Assembly: GCA_012490785.1 (NCBI GenBank)
Contig: JAAXCT010000424.1
Span: 124,001-188,000, forward strand
Reading direction: 5' to 3'
Length of the DNA stretch: 64,000 nt
Source of the DNA: Eragrostis nindensis
Taxonomy: Eukaryota; Streptophyta; Magnoliopsida; Poales; Poaceae
Shown piece by piece: positions 36,213 to 47,100 of this stretch. The notes below the pieces were generated by a model. It saw only the letters and a program-made list of their open reading frames with translations. It was not told the DNA's origin and did no database searches. Made by a program: the position numbers and the translations under genes. Each line of letters starts with the position of its first letter. Position 1 is the first letter of the stretch.

Positions 36213-39171
36213 TTAGAGTGCTGGGTTGCTCCGTAGGCATGTAACGAATTCCATTTGCTTGGGGGCGGTGCATAGTATCAGATACCTCAACACTGAACGG
36301 CTGTTGTTCCTAACAAGGAACAGTGTGGATAAATTACTGAGGCACGAGAATAGAGAAATATGCACATGATGCCCGTTCAACTTTATAACAAGATAGTAAT
36401 AATGTATAAGAGGATAACTGAACTTGAAGCAAAGGAAAAGATCGATTCTGTTAAGAAAAGAAAATACAGAGAAAGGAAAAAGGTTGCTGGTTTGCGGGTG
36501 GCATAGACAAGGAGACAAAGTTCTGTCCTCTAGCTAGTCATGTTTCTACAGATGTGTTCCACTTCTCTTCCAATGTCGATTCACCCAACATGGTTTCTGA
36601 TTCTAGATAGAATCAGCTGGAGCCTGGAGCAGTTTCAACCGGCAAAATTTTGAAACATTTCGCAGCCGAATCACCCCCGAGCAATTCGTTTGCGGGCGCG
36701 AAACACTGTTCCGCAGCAATTCGGAGCGATTCACCTCGTCTCAGGTAACCTCCCACTTGCAGCTATTTACGGCAAAATGCCACCGCTTCTCTTTTCTTTT
36801 CGCACGCCCCCGAGGCCTCCTTCCCTTGCTCACGCCCACGGCTGCTCGGCAGGGCTCACCACCGCCGCCGCTACCAGCTGCTGTACGAGGTCGCAGCTAC
36901 TCCCCACCGCTGCCCAGATCGCCGGCCGCGCCCCACCGTCGCCTAGGTCGACGCCCCCACCAAGCAGCACCAACCGCCCGGCCAAGTCGCCGCCGCACAG
37001 GTCTCCGCACGAAGACGCCACCCAGAGCGGGTCATCTCAGCCTCAAAAAGTTCCAGGTCGTCGCCCATACCGGCAAGGTACATACGTCACTCCATTTGCT
37101 CTTTTCCTCCACTAATGCAACGAGGCATGATTCATGTCAATTGTTTTTATTTGGTACGTGATGCTTGTATTGTTGCGTGCAAGTTAAATGGACCAGTAGA
37201 TGTGCCTTGATAATTGTATTGATACACAGAACTTGACATGAATCTGAGTGATGACATGTATTTTGCACCCAGTCCCCACATTAATTTCTTCTTCTCATGG
37301 CCGCTATTTGCTGGCCGGTGGATCATCCATCACTTCTTTAGTCCTCTGTTAACTGCCCAATGTAAGTGTGCATACTTTTATTTACGTACTCATATTGTAC
37401 AATTTTTACACATATTACGATGCATTTGACAATATTTAACCTAGGACTAGATACCACCACTTCCAAATTGATGACCTTAGGATAGGGGGTTAGTTCAAAT
37501 TGGAACTAACTCTCCGCTGTAAACACATCAATTTACAAATCGAGAGAGTAATAATGCACAGACCTTTTGAAAAAACCTTGCCCCAAATTTTGACTTCACT
37601 GTTCACTACTAGACCATTTGTCTTTTTCGTAAATATTAGCTCAACTATTCTGAAACATGTGATCTATTGATACAAAGAAAGGAAAAAGCTAGGTTGCTTA
37701 AATTACTTATGAAAATAGATCTATTGACACTAGCTATTATTGTTTCAGTTAACTAAATAGTTGGACAAACATAACTAGTCAAAAAGTGAACAGTGAAAGC
37801 AAAAGTTTGTCAAGTGTTCTAAAATGAAGGTTTGTACTTCAGAATTAGTAGAAGCGAACGGCTGGCTAGTGCTTAGGATATATGTCCGGCTAGGTACATG
37901 GTTTGCCCACCTATCTTTAGGATGGAAGGGTGTCCATATGAATGTTTTCATTACGTTACCCCAATAATTCCCAGAGTTGGTATGAGTAAGAAGATTTGGT
38001 CAAGCCTTGTTCAATCGCCTGCACAAGTACAACCATACCTTAGGCCGCTTCTTCTTTTTCCCCTTAAATAATATTATTTTAATAAAAAAAATCATAACAG
38101 ATGTACGATTTGAAAAAAATACAGGAATAAGTGCGAATCAGTCATCCTTTGACCGAATACTCAATTTGGTTCCCTGCCACACGGTAACTATTGTGTACAA
38201 CCACCACCAAAAGGTATATGGGTACTGGTATGACCGATAGCCATACTTAAATAGATGAATATTGGCGTCTGCAATAATGTGGATCATGGCACTGCAACGC
38301 CTAACGGGTTCAGGGTAACGTAATTAAATAAGAGAATTCCCTTCAACGATTTTTCCTGTTTAGTGCTATTGTTTTTTCTTTTGCGAAGCACAATATAGGA
38401 TCAAACACTCACATACATGTACAAGCACTCACTCCCTTACAAGCGCTTACGAGAGACTGAGTCGGTTGATAAATTCAATAAGTCAACGTAGGCGCTTTGT
38501 TGTCTGAGACATGTCGCCTACCACCGAAAAAATAATTAGTTTTAGTTTGTTACACTCCAAAATATATGGTACGACCTGGAATCAGAAGTTCACAACTAGG
38601 ATAGCAATCCATGTTTTGTTTACATTGTGGCGTCCCACAACGAGTCACCCTTCTCCAAGCGCCTAGCGACCAAGGCGACGACTAGGCGATGCATATCTGT
38701 TGTGATAACTAAAACCCTGTGTGTGTTCCGAGGCAACCCATCTCCCTCCGACAACTTGTTGATGCCTAGGCTATAAAAAACAAGGATAGCAATAATCGCA
38801 ATACTATGACTATGAGAACCGATTCCAGAGTAAGGGTCACCAGTTCCAAGAGAACCGATTAGTGCTATGACTATGAGTGCCCCTTAATTACATGGCTGCG
38901 TGTTAACATTTAGTCAGGTGAAGACCGATACTAGTCAGTATCCACACCGATAAAAAGCCAGTTGGTGGTCACACCACTACCGACTAACCCTATTTCAGCT
39001 ATTTTTCCAAATCATACCTCTGTTCTGCATTTTTTTTATGAAAATAGTATTATTGAAGGAAAAAGGGCCTTTTCCAGTGTTAGAAAAGAAAATCTTCATT
39101 TTTTTATTGTGCTTCATTTGGGATGTCTCTATAACTTGTAACGTTGATGTGTAATTTCAGATAAGAATTTG
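36213..39171 (+). other. 5' flank and probable leader of DUF594 gene copy 1
   Basis: Segments at 36213-36580 and 37265-37640 match the region upstream of copy 2 (52030-52400 and 52440-53010), for example GTATCAGATACCT and CCCCACATTAATTT. A typical acceptor (GTAATTTCAG, ending 39160) lies 11 nt before the ATG at 39172 and is shared with copy 2, which suggests a leader intron. The stretch at about 36585-37265 has no counterpart in copy 2. It contains a GC-rich, Pro/Ser-rich frame (36690-37115) of unknown meaning. Confidence 0.5.
38380..38530. mobile_element. Possible degenerate non-LTR retroelement 3' end
   Basis: The segment contains ACACTCACATACATG, a GAGAGACTGAGTCGG phrase and a final CACCGAAAAAA. 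This resembles the 3' untranslated end of retroelements common in grass genomes. There is no coding part. The assignment is from memory of the pattern and weak. Confidence 0.3.
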
Positions 39172-41344
39172 ATGGCAGGAGCAGGGCAAGCAGCGGATTT
39201 ATGGAAAGAGTGGGGCGTCCAAGCACTGGTGCTATTGAGCTTCTCACTCCAGGTCACGCTGCTCATATTGGCAGAGTTCCGGCGCCGTGTTCACTCCGGT
39301 GTTCTTAAATTTTTCACGTGGTCTGCATACCAGCTAGCCGATGCGATAGCTATATACGTTCTCGGCCACATGTCGGTGATCAGCCGATCACGAGAGCATG
39401 AGTTGGTGGCGTTTTGGGCCCCGTTCCTGTTGATGCACCTCGGTGGGCAGGACAACATCACTGCCTACGCCGTCGAGGACAACCAGCTGTGGTTGCGCCA
39501 CCTGCAGGCACTCGCCCTGCAGGCGGCGGGGGCTGCTTACGTCATCTACGTGTCCTCTATCCTCCACAGCCAACCATTGTTGCAGGTGGCCACCATCCTC
39601 ATGTTTATTGTTGGTGCTGTCAAGTACGGAGAGAGGGTGTGGGCGCTCCGATGCGCTTCCACTAGCGCATCAGGTAACAATTACCAGTGCATAGAGACAT
39701 TGAGCGACTTTGACATGCACAAAATCCTTCATCCTACAAGTCGCCCAGCCACGGAAAATATCCTATTCCTAGGTCACGAGCTGCTGGGTGTTCCCAAGGA
39801 TTTTTTAAAAGGGCCGGTACCTTATTCATTGAAATTCGTATTTTGGGAGCGCGTGGGCGACGATGTTTCCCAAGAACAGTGGGGAGCTCGTCAGTTTCGC
39901 CTTGACGAGGACCAGGCGTACCAAGTAGCCGAAATGCAGGTCTCCCTAATGTACGACGTCTTCCACACAAAAGCTGAGTCGCAGAGCGGTTGCATCCGTA
40001 TAGCTTCGTCAGTGGGCACCGCGGTTGCATTGTCATTGTTGTTTCCTCTACTGTCTGGTGGTACTAGTGATCGTCATAATGCCGGAGGTTACAACAGAGT
40101 AGACGTAGTTATCACATACGTCCTGTCAGTCGGGGCTGCTGTCCTAGAGGCTCTGTCTCTGCTGAGGTTCACTCTTTCGAGTTTTAATTGGTACCAATAC
40201 GAGAGAAAAAGAAAGGAATTAGATTTGCCGATTGGGCGTGTAGCAAGGTGTTTCCTCCGGCTCGTCGGTGAACCGAACAGGGAAAGCATCGTGCGGAGCA
40301 TAGAAAGGTTGCGAGACCTCAAGAACAGAACAGGAAGGCTTGTAATCACGTCTCTCCGCCGGCTCGTCCACGCAGCCGATCGAAGAAGAAGGCACAGCTG
40401 GTCCCGCTCCATGGGGCAGCACAGCTTGCTTCAGGTGTGCGCTCGCAGCAGGACCAGTTGGAAAAGCAAGGTGGCGAGAATGGTGGGCGTCGAGGACTGG
40501 TGGAACACGCTGGCTTCCTCACGGTCCGTCCCCGTCTCGCCGCTCGTCGAGCAGCTGGTGATGAAGCAAGTGCTGGAGAGCAGCGACCAAATCCATAGCC
40601 CACAGAGTCAGGTGGCGTTCAGGTGGAAGATCCAGCGAGCGTACGATGACCTGCACTTGAGCATCGACCATGACAAACTGAGCTTGGAGAAGAGCATCCT
40701 TCTGTGGCACATCGCCACAGACCTCTACCTACGGTGGTACAAGGATCAACCAAAGAGCAGCAGCTCTAGGAAGGACGACCTGCTTCTTGCCGAGGCTGTT
40801 GAGGCCCTCTCCAACTATACATGCTTTTCCTCGTCGCGGCGCGTCCCCACATGCTGCCTCCCCCAGCCAACCGCAATGCCTACGTGGAGATGTGCTATGT
40901 TCTGACTCTCTTGAAGTATACCTGGCAGACACGCTACGACGCTTCGGAAATGCATTGAACACCGAATCCGAGTTTGAATTTCCCGTCCGTAGTGGCAGCC
41001 TGAGCATGTTCAGCTGGTGTTCCGTCGACACCAACCCTGCATTGTGGGGAGGATGTATGCTTGCCGCAAAGCTCGTCGGCGGGGAGTCGCCGTCTGCTAT
41101 GTTGGAGCTGATCGGCAAGGTCTGGGCGGAGATGCTTTGCTACGTGGGCAGCCGATGCAGTGCGTATTCTCATGCCAAGCAGCTCAGCGACGGCGGCGAG
41201 CTCCTCACCGTCGCCGCCTTTCTTGTTGAATACCTCAAAAGAAGAGATCTCCTCGGAGCTAGTACTGATGCGTCTCTATCTTTTGAGAGGGGTACTGATG
41301 CGTCTCTAGTGCCGTCTGACCGGACTAACGACGAAGAAGCTTGA
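39172..41344 (+). pseudogene. DUF4220/DUF594 membrane protein gene, copy 1 (frameshifted)
   Basis: From the ATG at 39172 the frame is open for 577 codons, to a stop at 40903-40905. It shows the DUF4220 pattern: WKEWGVQALVLLSFSLQV, FRRRVHSGVLKFFTWSAYQL, FWAPFLLMHLGGQDNITAYA and two later hydrophobic segments (about 40015-40070 and 40110-40185). Compared with copy 2, two extra bases (TA) follow CCAAC near 40816, and about 13 bases are missing near 40915. The DUF594 tail therefore lies in another frame (to 41344) but is still well preserved (MLCYVGSRCSAYSHAKQLSD, SDGGELLTVAAFLVEYLKR). The product would lack the DUF594 domain and end in 28 unrelated residues. Most likely a recent pseudogene; a sequencing error could explain one indel but hardly both. 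The function of the family is unknown. Confidence 0.82.
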
Positions 41345-43816
41345 TGGAGGAACCCAGTAATATTTTTCCGTAAGGCACTGTGTGGAGCCTTTGTAAGTTT
41401 ATCCACTTGATTTTTTTTTCTGCTTTGTAATATTTTGTGCAAAAGAGTAAAACTGGAATTCAGTTCTCCTAGTTCTTCCTTGTTTCCAGTTATTTACACA
41501 AGAACATGATACGAGTGCAATCGCATACTTTTTCTTTGTTTCCATCCTCGCGCCACCACGATTCTTCGACAATGGCATGTTTATTCTGAGCGTGTTTATT
41601 CTGCAAAATCTTCATCACTTCGTTGTTTCACCACCACCAACTTCTGTTTGAAGAGATATCTTTGCCTCCATTGCAGAGTTGCAGCAGACAAGTGCCGGTG
41701 TTGCTGATGCAAAACGAAGGCAAGCAGCTGGATCGATGTTTTGACGCTGTTTTTCCATCCCATCTGATCAGCTTGCTCCTATGTATATCAACTGAATCCT
41801 CATGTAATTTGGTCTTTGTACCTTCATGTCGTCTTCATCTTGCGGGCAGTACTAATTACTAAAGACCATGGAAGCAAATCCAGTTTAGTGAACACGCTTG
41901 CCAATTGAAATGCCATTTACATTGCACTAAATGTGGCTTATATATAGAGCTATAACGCTAGTTCAGAACTTTCCAATGTTGCCATGCACCAACCACACCA
42001 GGTGTCGCAGGGCACGGATGGATCAAACACAACTCGAACAAGGCACCAGCATCTTTACCCCATTTCGTTTGGGATGAGGAAAGCGTAACCAGTTGTTAAT
42101 CACATCATACGAACTGAAGAAAACAGAGACGGGGTGTTGACTAGATGTGCAGAGACTTTGACTTCTTGGCTACTGCATTTTTGCGAGACAGGCAACAGGC
42201 ACATGCACATCAAGGACGCGGGAGGGGGCACCAGATCTTCAGTTTGTCTTATGATTAATTATGAAATGCGGTTGTTAAGGAAGTAAAATAGCTCAAATTC
42301 CAATTTTCATGTGCTTCAATGCACCACTTCCCCGCCCGGGCGTGTGCCCGCCGCTCGACCGTCGCCCCGCCCGCCCAACTGCATCCCACGCCAGCCCTAG
42401 GGCACCGCTCCGCCCTGGCGCACGCAGCCCAACCCACACCGTGCCCCACCCGCCACCCTCTTGCCGTGCGACCCACCCCAACTCGTCGCGTGCCACGCCC
42501 TCCATCCCACCTGTAGCGCGCCCGACCCCTCCTGCCGTCCCGCCCCGATGCTGCCGCGCATGCTTAGCACGCCTTGGTCGAGAGAGGAAGAAGAAGAGTT
42601 TTTGTAAAAAAAAAAAAAAGAAAGAAGATAAATGATCATTTTAGAGAACTGACAACGGAATCATGGTCATTTTAGATAAGACCATGGTTTCGTGGCAATT
42701 TTCTCGAGTCAACTACAGCTCACTCAGGCGTGTTTGGATGCTCAATTTTTTGAAGTTTCCGTAGAATACTACAGTTTCCAAAAAAATATATATAGTTCTT
42801 GTGTATTTGAGGGTGTTTGGATGTAATTAGTTGCATAGTTTTAGAAACCGCAATTTTCTCAAAACTGCATTTTTTGCAGTTTAAAAACTCCATCACGAAC
42901 CTTTTTTTCTAAACTAAGTAGACGGTGCTGCTGCCCATGTATGCGCGCGCTTTCCTTTTCGTCTTGCGCCTTTTTTTTCTATCCGCCCTACGACTTGCCG
43001 CGGGACCATACATTCATTTCCTCTGGAGCTAGCAAAAATAAGAGTTTAATGACTTCTCATCGGGTTGCATCTTCTAAAAATATATAGATGTTCAAGTCGA
43101 CCGTTTGCCTACTGTAGTTTTTTTTAAAAAACATAAACGCCACTAACCAGCAATCGATAGCCCAGCTCGCACCATCGTCTTCTTCCGCGTTGTGCTGTCG
43201 ACCTTCAATCCTCCACCCTTGCCAATCGAATCACCGCCGTTCGGTGCCGTCGCTGCCTACCGCACCCTTCCTGCGCCCGCCCTCCCCACCAGCTCCGCCT
43301 GCCGCTAGCCACTCCGACGTGGCTCCTCTACCCTTGCCCCTGTCCACCACCCTCTTCCACCCAATTCTTAAGGTCGCTACAACGGCCCGCCTCTGCCACC
43401 GGTGGCCGCTGATCCGGCCTAGCCACCGGCTCTGCCGAGCTGGTATACAAGTGGTATGATAGAGTTTTTTTTAAAAAAAAACCCTATATTTTCCACCGTT
43501 TGGAAATACTTGTCACTTGGAAGATCACAGTAGCAACTTTGATTACATATCTTTTTTTAAAAAATATGTCTAGTTACTTTAAACTTTCATATTGTTTGGT
43601 AGGTTTTGAGGCACATTACATTAGTATTATATACTTTCAAATATATCTAAATATTTTTTAAAAGAAAATGTAAAATTAAAGTTGCTACAGTGATGTACCC
43701 GATGACAAGTATTTCCAAACGGGTAAGTACTTCGAATCCACAGATCCCAAACAGGGCCTCCCTCAGTCCCTCTGTCGTCGATAGTAGTGTGTGCAGCGTA
43801 AAACAATCCCCTTTCC
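41345..43816. other. Intergenic between DUF594 copy 1 and F-box copy 1
   Basis: About 41606-41720 resembles sequences 3' of F-box copy 1 (48709 and 49129), and about 42150-42200 resembles 51060-51110, pointing to mosaic duplication. A C-rich stretch (42330-42600) gives Pro-rich frames with no motif. The MITE at 43496-43722 is listed separately. Confidence 0.5.
43496..43722. mobile_element. MITE with 17-bp inverted ends
   Basis: TTTGGAAATACTTGTCA at the left and TGACAAGTATTTCCAAA at the right are perfect inverted repeats, with CCG outside each. The AT-rich interior matches the truncated copy at 2769-2940. The CTCC.CCGTTT start resembles Stowaway elements, but a clean TA duplication is not visible. 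It lies about 95 bp before the original F-box start. Confidence 0.8.
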
Positions 43817-43897
43817 ATGGAACGGATCGGCGGCGAGGTCGCCGCCGATCGCGTGAATCCCTCTGGCGAGGACCGCCTCAGCCATTGGCGGAGCTGA
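43817..43897 (+). pseudogene. Original first-exon start of F-box copy 1, cut off by a hAT insertion
   Basis: ATG at 43817 opens MERIGGEVAADRVNPSGEDRLS, the same beginning as F-box copy 2 (60915). It then enters the hAT-like element at 43883 and stops at TGA 43895-43897 after 26 codons. It is now at most an upstream open reading frame in front of the new start at 44168. Confidence 0.85.
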
Positions 43898-44198
43898 GAT
43901 TGCTCGGCTGGGCATTCATACTTGGACAACGACAATAAAATTTTTTGGCAAAAATGACGAGAAATATTTTTTAGAAAATACCAAGCTTCAAATGAACATT
44001 GTGTGGGAGGAGGCGGAGTTTTGGGATTCAGAGATTTGAGGGAAAACTTGCCACTCGTGCTGACTGTTGTGCATCTTGTGGATTTTGAGGGATGGTGTTC
44101 TGTTGGCTTTGGGCCTCTAGACTACATGTGAATTTGTTTTTCTCAAACATTTTGGGCATTCATATGCATGCCCATGAATACAAGCAGCTCCGCCAATG
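43883..44198. mobile_element. hAT-like element, 316 bp, inserted in an F-box coding exon
   Basis: The ends CATTGGCGGAGCT and AGCTCCGCCAATG are perfect 13-bp inverted repeats. GCCTCAGC occurs on both sides (43875-43882 and 44199-44206), an 8-bp target duplication diagnostic of hAT. F-box copy 2 has a single GCCTCAGC at this place, the empty site. The element carries no transposase. Its right end contains ATG codons at 44168 and 44174 that read in frame into the F-box. Confidence 0.92.
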
Positions 44199-47100
44199 GC
44201 CTCAGCGCGCTCCCCGACGACGTGCTGGTCCACATCCTCCTCCGCCTGGAGACCGCCGACGCCGTCCGGACCAGCGTCCTCTCCCGCCGCTGGCGGCGCG
44301 CCTGGACGCTCCTCCCGGAGCTCCGCTTCGACTTCTTCGCCGAGCCCCACCCCGTCGCCGCAGCCCTCGCCGCCCACGACGCGGCCCTCATCTCCCTCCA
44401 CGTGGGGGCCCTGGACGCCGCCCCCGAGTCCGTGGCGGCTTGGCTCCCCGTCGCCGCAAGCCGCCTCTCCGGTCGCCTCGTCTTCGAGAACCGGGCACCA
44501 GGGCGAAATGATGACGAGGACGACGAAAGGGGCGCCTTTGAGCTCCCCTGCTTCGAGCGCGCCACCGGCGTCAAGCTCGACCTAGGGTTTCTCCCCATCG
44601 CCGTGCCGGCCGCCGGCGTGTTTGCCCAACTCACCGATCTCTGCCTGGTTCGCATCCGGATCCGTGGCCCGTGCAAGCTCGGCGACGCTGTGTCCTCGCC
44701 GCGGTGCCCGTGCTTGCAAAAGCTCACCACCTATTTCATCCAAGGGCTGAGCGATATCACCATCCACTCCGAGTCTCTCTTGCTAATGGAGCTGAGGAAA
44801 ATTTGTGGCTTGAAGCAGCTCACAGTTGTGGCGCCAGCACTCAAAGAACTTGCGGTGACGTTCTGCTTCTCGGGTGGTCTAAATCAACAACCTGTTGCCA
44901 ATATCTCAGCTCCTCGGTTGAAGTCGCTCGAGTGGTATGATTCATATGATCCAAGCTCCGTCCATCTCTGCAAGATGGAACATCTTCAATGGTTGTCCAC
45001 ATGCTTTTATCCCTATGCACATGGCGGCTTTACAGATAATAGTGCTTCTTCAAAGCTCTTGCCGATCTTTAAGGTCATTGAACGTCTTTCCCTCGTGCTC
45101 ATCTATAGGGAGGTGAGTTTACATCATTTCTGTTAAGGAGTTGTGTTGTCAAACTAACTTGCCAACAACCTAGTAACAAAGCCAACTTAGAGTTTAGGTA
45201 TTTGCATAGGTGTTATCTGTTATGTCTAATTTAGGTAGGCACACCCATTATTCAACTACGTTAGCGTGTACTAGCTTGCAGAAGCAGCATAAATGAAGAT
45301 ATCGGAATTTGAACTTTATTTGGGGAGCAGTGTAAGTTTTCCTCCTGATTGAGCAGTTATTGATGCCTGCATTATTGGCTTGCCTGTGCATTGATAGTGT
45401 TACACATAAGATAAATTAAATAAATTCCTATGACTGAGCTTCCAAATGTCTTATATGTCAGTGTTAGTAAAAGAAAAGGAATAACTTTGCTTTGAAATGG
45501 AAACCTGTGTCCTAGTTTAGAATTGACTTAGTTTGCAAAGAATATCTTCGCTTCACACCACTGAAGCAAGTGTCCTAATCAAGTAACACGTTATTAGGGA
45601 ATTAGTCCAGTGCAGCATGTGAGGCCTGACAGGATTTTCCTCATAATGGTGCCATTTGAGAATCAGAAATTCATAGGTGACCAGGGGAGGATTATCCTCA
45701 TCTCCACGGCACGGATACATGTATCAGTATCCGATGAATACGGATGCGGTGACACGCCGTTTTCTTAGAAAACCCAATTCGTGGATACATATTAATATTT
45801 TCTAGAAAAAAGACATATAGTGAATATGAGAAATAATAATGGCTTAGCCGCCTACAACATGTCCACAAATGGTAGAAACTAAGCAAATAAGTCACAGCAC
45901 ATCTTCTCGTACAAGGATTAGTCTCTACTAACAGGATTTAGGAAATTATAACCAAGGATACATATTGCTGCCGCAAGCAACAGTTGGGGATATGTTATAA
46001 GTATCCAAGAAGTATCCGAGCTTTTGGTGAAGTATCCGTGTTTTATAGATCCTCATAATGGTGCCATTTGAGAATCTGAAATTCATTGGTGACCAGGGGT
46101 TATCGCATCCCCATTATCGAAAATGTGATAATTCAACATGCTGCATTTTAAAATATCTATATATAATTAACTTATATATATATGTATATGCAAACTAGAC
46201 CCCCTTTTTTCTGTTTGCTCATGTCAAGATACTCAATGAAATTGTGAGGTGTGTACTGTGAGGTACCTTTTGGCATGAAATATACACACTAGCAGTTTGA
46301 TGCGCTAGTAGGGTTATTAGTCATGTGCACATGAACTCTCTTGTGAGGAAGGGAAAGATAGTGAGAACTTGAACAACCATGGTTTGTACTGGTAAAACAT
46401 GTTTCTTGTTCGCATGATCATGGTTTGCAGCTGGGAAAGGACTTCATATCTATATCATGTTTTAAATAATTAACATTTTTAATCTGGATGATCAACCACC
46501 AGTCTTGTGTAAGAAACAAATCAAACTTGTCAAGTTAGAACAAATAGTTCTGGCGTCATATTCCGTTATTGATTTGGGTATTTCTTTTTTTTCTTCCCGG
46601 CCTTTACATATAACCATTCTTCTTTTCTTGTTGAATTCTTTTGAAATGGCAGGACATAAGCGGCTTTCAATATGTGATGCAAGACATAACAATGCTCCCT
46701 CAGGCTACGTTTTTGAGATTGATGGTAGTCGATAAAGGACATGCGTTTGGAGACAGCTTGTTTCATGTGCTTAAGATGTGTAACGGTCTAAGAAGCTTGT
46801 TTCTTGCATTACGAGTGCCTGACAACTTGGAGGTAAGGCTCTGATTGTCTATCTAAATATCTAATATATGTAAATAACATGGACATAGTTTGGTGTCATA
46901 TCTGCTACAACGTATCCTACATCGAAAGCGCCTTCTGTAAGTACACCACCGGAAGCAGGAGTTGAAACAGAGTGAGAGTTGTATTGAACGGGAACTTTAG
47001 CGCGTGTCTCACGTGAGTGTTGAGCTGGCCAGTGGGCCCCTACTGTCTGTGTCTCCAGAGTGCTAGCATAAAGCATGACTGAGTGTTGTGTAACAAATTA

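Noticed and set aside
44092..44511. Frame of 139 codons starting before the F-box gene
   Set aside because: Out of frame with the F-box; Arg/Pro-rich shadow of the GC-rich exon. Its ATG at 44164 matters only as a possible upstream start.
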